DNA of 64,000 nt from CAZHAC01 sp964383855 (GTDB lineage: Bacteria > Chloroflexota > Dormibacteria > Dormibacterales > Dormibacteraceae), in NCBI GenBank assembly GCA_964383855.1, contig CAYLIP010000003.1, positions 1 to 64,000 of the forward strand. The letters run 5' to 3'. Positions 57,704 through 64,000 of this stretch are shown in pieces; position 1 is the first letter of the stretch; every line of letters starts with the position of its first letter. The notes under the pieces are model-generated. The model ran no database searches. It was not told the DNA's origin and saw only the letters and a list, made by a program, of their open reading frames with translations. A program made the position numbers and the translations under genes.

Positions 57704-58308
57704 CCGCTCGCCGTTCTCGGGGCCAGGCGATGGTCGAGTTCGCCCTTGTCGGACCGATCGTGCTGCTCCTGCTGCTGATCCTCCTCGACTTCGGGCGCGG
57801 CCTTTTCTACTACACGGAGATGGCGGCCGGCGCCCGCGAGGCGGCCCGCCAGGGAACGCTGCTGGCCAACCAGAACTCGAACACGGCCCCCGCCGCGGAC
57901 GCGCTGCCGACGGTGCGCGGCGTGCTGCCCCAGCTGCAGTCGCTGGCCGTCTTCGGTTACGGGCTCGAGCCCTACGTGAACTGCCGGTCGAGCTCCCCGT
58001 CGGGCCCGCCCGCGCGGTGTGCGACCTATGCCGGAAGCACGCGGCTGGCCTCCGGCGGCTGGGGGCCCGGCCAGGTCAACCTCGCCGCCGGCGCCGACAC
58101 CAACCTGCTCTACGTGTTCGTCTACGAGCTCGACCCCGCATCCGGCAGCACCACGTGGGATACGGGCGCGTCGCCGGTCCGGACCGGCGGCCACAAGCTG
58201 GTCGTCGTCGACCTCAAGCTGAGGTGGACGCCGGCCGTGCTCCGGATGGCGGGGCTTGGGCCGCAGCTCACGTTTGACTCGGTGTCGGCCCAGAGGGAGG
58301 AGTGGTGA
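57700..58308 (+). CDS. TadE-like pseudopilin (second)
   Basis: 202 residues. RSRGQAMVEFALVGPIVLLLLLILLDFGRGLFYY repeats the TadE signature seen in the gene before, followed by a longer extracytoplasmic domain. The GTG start overlaps the TGA of the first tadE-like gene. Related in its N terminus but not in its C-terminal domain, so the two pseudopilins likely have different roles in the pilus base or tip. Confidence 0.92.
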   Translation: MTARRSRGQAMVEFALVGPIVLLLLLILLDFGRGLFYYTEMAAGAREAARQGTLLANQNSNTAPAADALPTVRGVLPQLQSLAVFGYGLEPYVNCRSSSPSGPPARCATYAGSTRLASGGWGPGQVNLAAGADTNLLYVFVYELDPASGSTTWDTGASPVRTGGHKLVVVDLKLRWTPAVLRMAGLGPQLTFDSVSAQREEW

Positions 58309-60131
58309 GCCGCCGCCATCGCCGGCAATCCGGCCAGGCGGTCGTGCTCGTCGCCGGCGCCATGACGGCCATCCTGGTCATGCTCGCCCTGGCGCTCATG
58401 GGCGGCGCCGTCTACTGGGATCGCCGCCATCTCCAGGAGATCGCCGACTCGGCCGCCCTGGCGGGCACGATCCAGGCCGGCGGAGCCTGCACGCTGGCGC
58501 AGGCCCAGGCGGTCGCCGACCGCTCGAGGGACGTGCTCGCGGCCCAGCTCGGACCGGCGGTCACGTCGGCCACGTCGGGCGGCTGCGCGGCCGGCGGCTA
58601 CGTGTTCACCTACGGCTTCTCGAACGGGACCACGGTGGCGGTCAACTGGCCCTACCTGGGGACGCGAAACGACCGGGTCGGCGCGCTGGTGAGGCACTCC
58701 GTCGGCCTCGAGCTGTCCGCCTTCGTCGGCAACAGCGCGGCCATCGCGGCGGGCGCCGTGGCCGAGGCCAGCAACGTCAAGTCGCCCAGCAACTACGCCG
58801 TCTACGCCTACACCAACATCACGTGCGGGGGCGCGTCAGCCACCACCATCGTGGGCAGCGTCTACAGCGGGGGAACCATCGACACCAACTGCGGTTGGTA
58901 CGTGAAGGAGGAGAAGGTCAACGGGACGACCGTCGACTTCGGGGACATCCTGGTCTACCAGTCGCAGCCGGGTTGGAGCCGGGGCGGCGGGCAGTGCACA
59001 ACGCCGGCGGGGCCGGTCGGCAACGCGATCTGCTCCGACGGCTACGAGCTGACCGGCAATCCCAACTCCACCTGCGCCGCGGCCTACCCGGGCGGGACCG
59101 AATACCTGGACCCGGCGCAGCTGGTGGCGGCCGGGGGCGTCGTGCCCAACCCGAGCCCGTGCCCGGGCGCGCACGTCCCCGCCCCGTCCTGGAACCTGAC
59201 CCCCGACCCCAACACCTCTCCCAGCGGCCTCAAGCAGAACGGCGCGCCCTGCCCGGTGGGTACCGCCGCCATCAGCGACACCACGTATCCGCAGGTCAAC
59301 ATCTCGGGGGCCAAGGGGCCGGTGGCCCGGGCCAGCCTGGCCGTCCCCCAGCCGAGCAAGGGCGGCGACGGCCTCTGGCATTTCCATCCCGGCTGCTACG
59401 CGTGGATCGACATCGCCAACGTGCCCGGAGTGACCGCGGTCCTCGACCCCGGCCTCTACTTCTTCAACGGCTTCTTCGTCGCGACCGGCAAGAATGCCGA
59501 CCCGGCGGGCATCGGAGCGGGCGGCATCGCCCTCAACGCCGGCAACGGGCGGCTGCTCGGGGAGGGCGTCACGCTCGAGTTCGCCAACCCGGCCGGGGGA
59601 GCATCCTCCTTCTCGGGCTCCGAGGTCATCGCGACCGGCACCGGCAAGACGCCCTCGGCCTGCGGCAGCGGTCAGACCTGCTCGCTGGGGGCCGACCCGG
59701 CCGCGCCGGTGAAGGGCCACAGCTACTTCTCGGCCCCGTGCGCCAGGACCGACCCGGCGCTGGACGCCAGGTGCCCGACCGCCACCATGCCGGCCTGGTG
59801 CCTGCAGGTCGGGAGCTCACCCGGCGGGGCTCCGGTTTACGACCCCAGCTGCTACGACGTGCTGGTCTGGGCGCCGCCGCCGCCCGGCCCCCCGGCGGCG
59901 ATCGGCGGGCCGCTCTGGTTCAAGGGCACCGGTTCCTACGAATGGGTCTACGGCGTGGTCCAGTGGCCCGGCGACTGCGGTTGGACCGCCAACGGGTCCA
60001 GCATCCTGATCGGCGCGCTCATCTGCAACACCATCCAGATCCAGGGTGGATCGGTGGCCACCGGTCCCGCCGTCCAGTACGGGCGGACCGGCAAGAACTA
60101 CATCACCGCGGAGCCCTCGCTGATCAGCTGA
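58305..60131 (+). CDS. TadG-like pilus-associated large surface protein
   Basis: 608 residues from the GTG at 58305 (a GTG three bases upstream is also possible; GGAGG precedes both). RRQSGQAVVLVAGAMTAILVMLALALMGGAVYWDRRHLQEIADSAALAGTI is the TadG N-terminal anchor. The remaining 550 residues are extracellular, rich in Gly, Pro, Thr and Cys, with no von Willebrand domain that I can see. Likely a surface or tip protein of the pilus. Confidence 0.87.
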   Translation: MSRRHRRQSGQAVVLVAGAMTAILVMLALALMGGAVYWDRRHLQEIADSAALAGTIQAGGACTLAQAQAVADRSRDVLAAQLGPAVTSATSGGCAAGGYVFTYGFSNGTTVAVNWPYLGTRNDRVGALVRHSVGLELSAFVGNSAAIAAGAVAEASNVKSPSNYAVYAYTNITCGGASATTIVGSVYSGGTIDTNCGWYVKEEKVNGTTVDFGDILVYQSQPGWSRGGGQCTTPAGPVGNAICSDGYELTGNPNSTCAAAYPGGTEYLDPAQLVAAGGVVPNPSPCPGAHVPAPSWNLTPDPNTSPSGLKQNGAPCPVGTAAISDTTYPQVNISGAKGPVARASLAVPQPSKGGDGLWHFHPGCYAWIDIANVPGVTAVLDPGLYFFNGFFVATGKNADPAGIGAGGIALNAGNGRLLGEGVTLEFANPAGGASSFSGSEVIATGTGKTPSACGSGQTCSLGADPAAPVKGHSYFSAPCARTDPALDARCPTATMPAWCLQVGSSPGGAPVYDPSCYDVLVWAPPPPGPPAAIGGPLWFKGTGSYEWVYGVVQWPGDCGWTANGSSILIGALICNTIQIQGGSVATGPAVQYGRTGKNYITAEPSLIS

Positions 60132-60156
60132 TCGCGAGGGCCTGGGAGGGAAGGAA

Positions 60157-61329
60157 ATGACCACGATCGATATCTCCGACAGCGAACCGAGCAGCAGCGG
60201 CGCGATTCCGCGCTCCTACTATCGGCAGTTCGGGCCCATCGACGTGCCGCTGCGCGACGACCGCGTCACCGAGATCATGGTCATGGGCGACCGCGAGATC
60301 TATGTCGAGATCGGCGGCCAGATCCTGCTCACCGACTACCGGTTTGGCTCCGAGGAGGAGCTGCTCGACGTGATCCACCGGATAGTGGAATCGGTCGGCC
60401 GCAGCATCGACGAGGACAACCCGGTCTGCGACGCCCGCCTGGCCGACGGCTCCCGCGTCCACGCCGCGATCCGCCCGGTCGCCATCCGCGGTCCCTACCT
60501 GACCATTCGCAAGTTCTCTCGGGTGCCGCTGACCGCCGAGCAGCTGATCCAATCCGGCAGCGGCACGGCGCAGGCCTTCGCCTTCCTCCAGACCTGCGTG
60601 GAGGCGAAGGCAAACGTCGCCATCAGCGGCGGCACGGGCACCGGCAAGACGACGCTCCTCAACATCCTGAGCGGCTACATCCCGGCTTCGGAGCGCATCG
60701 TGACGGTCGAGGACGCGGCCGAGCTGCAGCTCCGGCAGCGCCACGTGGCGAGCCTGGAGACGCGACCCCGCGGGCTCGAGGGCCGGCCGCCGGTGACGGT
60801 GCGCGACCTGGTCATCGCCTCACTGCGCATGCGCCCCGACCGAATCATCGTCGGCGAATGCCGCGGCGAAGAGGCGCTCGACATGCTGCAGGCGATGAAC
60901 ACCGGTCATGAGGGCTCGATGACGACGGTCCACGCGAACTCGCCGCGGGACGCCATCAGCCGGCTCGAGACCATGGTCCTGATGGCCGGATTCGAGCTTC
61001 CCTCGCGGGCGATACGCAGCCAGATCGCGAGCGCGATCAACATCTTCGTGCAGCTCGAGCGGGGCCGGCAGGGCGTGCGCAGGATCGTGCGCATATGCGA
61101 GGTGACCGGCATGGAGGAGAGCACGATCTCGATGCAGGACATCTTCGTGCTCGAATCCGCCGGCCTCTCCAACGATCCCGACGCCGGGCAGGTGCTGGTT
61201 CCCACCGGCCTGCGGCCCCGAATCCTGGATCGGGCCGCGCTGGCCGGGGTGGAGCTGCCCGAAGAGCTTGCGGGACTATTTCCCGGCGCCGCCCAGGCGG
61301 GCGGCGTGACCTGGGCGGAGCGGTTCTGA
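60157..61329 (+). CDS. cpaF: CpaF/TadA-type motor ATPase (second copy, shorter)
   Basis: 390 residues. The core is the same as in the first copy (Walker A SGGTGTGKTT with Lys164, Walker B-region RMRPDRIIVGECRGEEALDMLQAMNTGHEGSM, TTVHANSP), but the N-terminal domain is about 90 residues shorter and starts near YYRQFGPIDVPLRDDRVTEIMVM. GGGAGGGAAGG lies before the ATG. A second motor in one tad locus could drive a separate step such as retraction or a different substrate. Confidence 0.94.
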   Translation: MTTIDISDSEPSSSGAIPRSYYRQFGPIDVPLRDDRVTEIMVMGDREIYVEIGGQILLTDYRFGSEEELLDVIHRIVESVGRSIDEDNPVCDARLADGSRVHAAIRPVAIRGPYLTIRKFSRVPLTAEQLIQSGSGTAQAFAFLQTCVEAKANVAISGGTGTGKTTLLNILSGYIPASERIVTVEDAAELQLRQRHVASLETRPRGLEGRPPVTVRDLVIASLRMRPDRIIVGECRGEEALDMLQAMNTGHEGSMTTVHANSPRDAISRLETMVLMAGFELPSRAIRSQIASAINIFVQLERGRQGVRRIVRICEVTGMEESTISMQDIFVLESAGLSNDPDAGQVLVPTGLRPRILDRAALAGVELPEELAGLFPGAAQAGGVTWAERF

Positions 61330-61359
61330 GCCGGCTGCGCGAGCGGCAGGCTCAAGGGA

Positions 61360-61392
61360 CGGCTCGCCGGCCGCGATTTCGCCGGCGAGCCG
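61360..61392 (+). terminator. Long hairpin between second cpaF and small ORF
   Basis: Eleven perfect pairs, CGGCTCGCCGG (61360-61370) / CCGGCGAGCCG (61382-61392), loop of 11. No T run follows, so it may be a weak terminator, an mRNA-end stabiliser or an attenuator before the small ORF. Confidence 0.4.
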
Positions 61393-61437
61393 GGTACTGC
61401 GCCGCGAGTGGGCGTCCTACGTTTCAGGGAGAGCTGT

Positions 61438-61644
61438 GTGTCGATCGAGCATCATCAGCGGGAAGAGCTGGCTGACCTTCTGTTTCAGCTGACCATCGCG
61501 ATTGCCGAGAGCCGGCGTCTGCGGGCAGAGGACCTGCCCTTCGCGGACGCCGACAGCGAGGTCGACCGCATTCTTCGATTTGCTCGCATGCTGGTGGCCG
61601 GAGACCCACCGCCGATCCAGAGAAGGATCGAACAGTCAGGCTGA
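61438..61644 (+). CDS. Small hypothetical protein at end of tad operon
   Basis: 68 residues from a GTG with GGGAG seven bases upstream. MSIEHHQREELADLLFQL and AIAESRRLRAEDLPFADADSEV read as two or three amphipathic helices, with no membrane segment or known motif. The long hairpin separates it from the second cpaF, so it may or may not be part of the tad transcript. Confidence 0.55.
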   Translation: MSIEHHQREELADLLFQLTIAIAESRRLRAEDLPFADADSEVDRILRFARMLVAGDPPPIQRRIEQSG

Positions 61645-61675
61645 CGCCCGGTCGCGACGCCGGTCCGGCCCCGCC

Positions 61676-62560
61676 TCAGGCCCGATAGTTGCGCCGAACC
61701 ACCTCGGCAAGCCGGGTGGCCGGAATCGAAGGATAGGAGCGGCGCTGACCGGAGGCGTCGAACGCCATCGGCGCCGTGTCCATCACAACGCCGGCGCGGA
61801 TCTGCCTGGCCAGGCTCGGGTTGAAGGGGCCCAGCACGGCGCCCATCAACCGCATGACCGGCCTCTGCGCGTGGGTCACCTTGCCGCCGGCCCCGGCCTG
61901 CTCTCGGAAGACCTCGACGAACTCGGTCATGGTCAGGTTCTCGGGGCCGCCGAAATCGATCGCGTGGCCTCTCAGGGCCGGCTCCACGGCGGCCAGCTCG
62001 ACGAGCCGGGCGATGTCCTCCACGGAGACCCAGTTGATCGGGTTGCGGCCCCCGCCGAAGACCATGGTCTTGCCCTTTTCCAGGAGCGGCCGGCCGAGCA
62101 CCTCGCACCAGGTCTCCATGAATGCGGTCGGCCGGATGATGGTCCAGGCCACTCCGCTCGAGCGCAGGTCCTCCTCGGCGGCGTGCTTCATCCTCATCAG
62201 CTCCATCGGGTGGTCGGGAGACGCGTCCTTGACCGACGTCAGGACGAAGTGCTCGACGCCCGCATCGCGCGCCGCCCGGATCAGGTTCCGGTTGCCGTCC
62301 CGATCGACGCTGGCCGGGCTGACGCCGCCGGGGCCGAGGAATCCCTGGATGGCGGAGATGACGCCGCTCGCCCCGGCGACGGCTTCGCTGACCGCGCGAG
62401 TGTCTCGGACGTCGCCCTCGACGATCTCCACCTGGGGCCCGGCAAGGTGCCGGGCCCGCGCCGGATCCCGTGTGAGGACCCGCACGTCAATACCGCGCCC
62501 ATTCAGCAGCTGGACCACCCGGGTGCCAAGGCGGCCGGTGCCGCCGGCGACGAGGATCAT
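61676..62560 (-). CDS. NmrA-like NAD(P)H-binding reductase
   Basis: 294 residues, atypical SDR. MILVAGGTGRLGTRVVQLL gives the GxxGxxG nucleotide loop; VRVLTRDPARA, VEGDVRD, SGVISAIQGF and AWTIIRPTAFMET are NmrA/NAD-binding_10 features, with the Ser-Val-Lys stretch of the active site replaced by FVLTSVKDAS. ATGA overlap with the SnoaL-like gene upstream, so the two are made together. Substrate unknown. Confidence 0.87.
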   Translation of the reverse strand: MILVAGGTGRLGTRVVQLLNGRGIDVRVLTRDPARARHLAGPQVEIVEGDVRDTRAVSEAVAGASGVISAIQGFLGPGGVSPASVDRDGNRNLIRAARDAGVEHFVLTSVKDASPDHPMELMRMKHAAEEDLRSSGVAWTIIRPTAFMETWCEVLGRPLLEKGKTMVFGGGRNPINWVSVEDIARLVELAAVEPALRGHAIDFGGPENLTMTEFVEVFREQAGAGGKVTHAQRPVMRLMGAVLGPFNPSLARQIRAGVVMDTAPMAFDASGQRRSYPSIPATRLAEVVRRNYRA

Positions 62561-63003
62561 CGTGCCGGCTGGGCGGCGGCGGGCGGCGCCGGCAGCAAGC
62601 CGACCTTGATGAAGAAGTCGGTCACGTCGACGACGTCCCAGTGCTCGGCCAGCCTTCCCTCGCGGAGGCGGAAGATGTCGACGCCGTGTGCGACCACGGG
62701 CTGACCGGTCGGGCTGAAGCCGAACCATTCGCCGACGTGCGTGCCTGCGTTGGACCACATGACGGCGGCCTTGTCGCCATCCACGAGCAGATGCTCCACG
62801 GTGAAGCGGGGGTTGAACGCGGCGCGGATCATGCCCGCCCGCTGCTTCAGGCCCTCCACGCCCTGAGACTGCCCCGGGAACGGGTTGTGCTCGACAAGAT
62901 CAGGAAGGGAGATCTCGTCCAGGAGCTCGAGCCTCCCTTCGTTGAGCACTTCCTCATACAGCCGCTCGATCGTCGTCCTGGTGCTGCCGCTGTCGCTTGC
63001 CAT
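62557..63003 (-). CDS. SnoaL-like ester cyclase/NTF2-fold protein
   Basis: 148 residues. IERLYEEVLNEGRLELLDEISLPDLVEHNPFPGQSQGVEGLK and VEHLLVDGDKAAVMWSNAGTHVGEWFG match the SnoaL/polyketide cyclase family, with the typical His-Asp pair region VAHGVDIFRLREGRLAEHWDVVD. AAGGAGGA precedes the ATG at 63003. Probably a small-molecule isomerase or binding protein of unknown substrate. Divergent from the last regulator. Confidence 0.88.
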   Translation of the reverse strand: MASDSGSTRTTIERLYEEVLNEGRLELLDEISLPDLVEHNPFPGQSQGVEGLKQRAGMIRAAFNPRFTVEHLLVDGDKAAVMWSNAGTHVGEWFGFSPTGQPVVAHGVDIFRLREGRLAEHWDVVDVTDFFIKVGLLPAPPAAAQPAR

Positions 63004-63089
63004 GTCCGGTTCCTCCTTCACGATCTGACGCCAACGCTCTTTTCGAGGCAGATGATCTTGCCAGGCCGCCCGCGGCGCCATGAAACTAA

Positions 63090-63115
63090 GTCACCGTTTG
63101 GGTCACCACTTTGGA
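63090..63115. promoter_or_regulatory. 12-base spaced direct repeat before the HTH/NTPase gene
   Basis: GTCACC occurs at 63090-63095 and 63102-63107, each followed by a TTGG, in the 107-base divergent spacer up to the TTG start. Could be an operator for the regulator itself. Confidence 0.3.
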
Positions 63116-64000
63116 TGAGGACGATCGCGCACTCGGCTCCACGCTGAAGCGGCTCCGCGTCGCGGCGGGTATGACGCAGGAGGAGCTGGCCGAGAAGGCC
63201 GGCATCAGCGCCCGGACCGTGAGCGACACGGAGCGAGGTCTGCGAGCACTGGTCCACCACGACACCGCCCGCCGGCTGGCCGCCGCTCTCGGCCTCGGCG
63301 ACGATGAACGTACCGGCTTCGAGGCGCTGGCCCGGGGCCTTCCTCCTCCGGCCACGGGAGCCCCGGAGCCGCGGCTGCCGGTGGTGCCGACGGCGCTGCT
63401 CGGGCGCGCCGCCGACCTGGATGCGGTCAAGAGGCGGCTCCAAAGCCCGGACCTGCGACTCCTGACACTCACCGGGCCGGGCGGCATCGGCAAGACCCGG
63501 CTCGCGCTCGAGGTGGCGCGTGAGACGGCTGCCACGTGGCCGCACGGCGTGCGTTTCGTCTCGCTCGGCGAGGTCAAGGACGCCGCGCTGGTCGCCCCCG
63601 AGCTGGCCAAGGCGCTGGGCGCAGTCGAAACTGGAGCCGGCCTCCAGGAGGCACTCATCAAGCAGCTGGCGGGCCGGCGCGCGCTGGTCGTGCTGGACAC
63701 GTTCGAGCACCTGTCCGCCGCGGTGCCGCTTGTCTACGCGCTGCTGCTCGGCTGCCCGCAGACCACCTTCATGGTGACGAGCCGGAGCGCCCTGCGACTG
63801 CGGGGCGAACACGAGTTTCCGGTGCCGCCGCTTCAGTCGCCGCCGCTCGCGGCCGGCGACCCGGTGGAGGCGGTCCGGCGCTGGCCGGCGCCGGCGCTGT
63901 TCTGGGAGCGAGCCCAGGCGGTGCGGCCCGACCTCGAGCTCGACCAGGAGAACGCCATGCTGGTCGTCGACATCTGCCGGCGGCTTGACGGCCTGCCCCT
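63111..64000 (+). CDS. XRE-type HTH plus NB-ARC/AAA ATPase regulator, 3' end outside the window
   Basis: 296 residues seen. The N-terminal helix-turn-helix is LGSTLKRLRVAAGMTQEELAEKAGISARTVSDTERGLR. From about residue 95 there is a STAND/NB-ARC-like NTPase: TALLGRAADLDAVKRRL, Walker A LTGPGGIGKTRLALEV, Walker B RALVVLDTFEHL, then TTFMVTSRSALRLRGEHEFPVPPL. Such proteins act as nucleotide-switched transcription regulators. The first start in frame after an upstream TAA is this TTG; no ribosome site. The C-terminal sensor domain lies beyond the window. Confidence 0.87.
   Translation, partial: MDEDDRALGSTLKRLRVAAGMTQEELAEKAGISARTVSDTERGLRALVHHDTARRLAAALGLGDDERTGFEALARGLPPPATGAPEPRLPVVPTALLGRAADLDAVKRRLQSPDLRLLTLTGPGGIGKTRLALEVARETAATWPHGVRFVSLGEVKDAALVAPELAKALGAVETGAGLQEALIKQLAGRRALVVLDTFEHLSAAVPLVYALLLGCPQTTFMVTSRSALRLRGEHEFPVPPLQSPPLAAGDPVEAVRRWPAPALFWERAQAVRPDLELDQENAMLVVDICRRLDGLP

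Noticed and set aside
58256..60160. 634-residue plus-strand frame overlapping the tadG-like gene
   Set aside because: Arg/Gly-rich out-of-frame shadow. The 58305 frame has the TadG anchor and a ribosome site.

Overview
The window is a 64 kb piece of a high-GC (roughly two-thirds G+C), gene-dense bacterial chromosome, probably a metagenome-assembled or draft genome: it contains one 100-N scaffold gap flanked on both sides by the same 55 bases. Paired DevR/DevS-type two-component proteins, an F420-type oxidoreductase, an ECF42/YCII pair, a YukD-MinD fusion and a Tad locus with no secretin gene in view fit a monoderm Terrabacteria lineage (Actinomycetota, Chloroflexota or Candidatus Dormibacterota). 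The sequence alone does not settle which. Short ATGA/GTGA/TTGA gene overlaps and TTG/GTG starts are frequent.

Layout. 1-10.1 kb: a NarL-type two-component pair, a secreted Glu/Ala-repeat protein, a patatin phospholipase translationally coupled to a 37-residue membrane peptide, a Rieske membrane protein divergent from a SufR-like Fe-S regulator, a nitronate monooxygenase, a GH15 glucoamylase/trehalase-like enzyme and an SDR. 9.8-10.7 kb: an F420-type NADP oxidoreductase gene behind a strongly folded leader whose hairpin loops are complementary to each other and to the strand that masks the ribosome binding site; I regard this as the best candidate for an undescribed regulatory element. 11-26.8 kb: a catabolic island. 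An eleven-gene minus-strand operon encodes a Tat-lipoprotein solute receptor, CoA-transferase, two crotonases, a GH88/GH105-like hydrolase, a DapA-family lyase, a zinc dehydrogenase and a four-gene peptide-type ABC transporter. It is flanked by an acyl-CoA ligase and by a divergent GntR/FCD regulator coupled to a PLP aminotransferase-family gene.

27-33.4 kb: a dormancy/redox-type island with three CBS proteins, a DosS-like sensor kinase that keeps the heme-ligand histidine, its DosR-like regulator, a universal-stress-protein remnant, a PPOX-family protein, a cupin and small membrane proteins. A candidate DosR-like box lies exactly midway between the kinase and a CBS gene. tRNA-Ala(GGC) follows. 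33.7-49.7 kb: mixed housekeeping and signalling genes (two GGDEF proteins, a YukD-MinD fusion, GlsB, a ScyD-like protein, a GT39-like transferase, a GH25-like secreted protein, a pseudokinase-like membrane protein, ECF42 sigma factor with YCII partner, DUF1801, YceI, GNAT).

50.2-61.6 kb: a tad (type IVb pilus / Flp) operon in the order cpaB, CNB-cpaE fusion, HEAT-repeat gene, cpaF, tadB, tadC, two tadE-like, tadG-like, second cpaF, small ORF. The CpaE-like protein carries an N-terminal cyclic-nucleotide-binding domain and an altered P-loop, a HEAT-repeat protein sits between it and the motor ATPase, and there are two CpaF paralogues. No Flp pilin or prepilin peptidase is visible. The window ends with an NmrA-like reductase/SnoaL pair and a truncated HTH/NTPase regulator.
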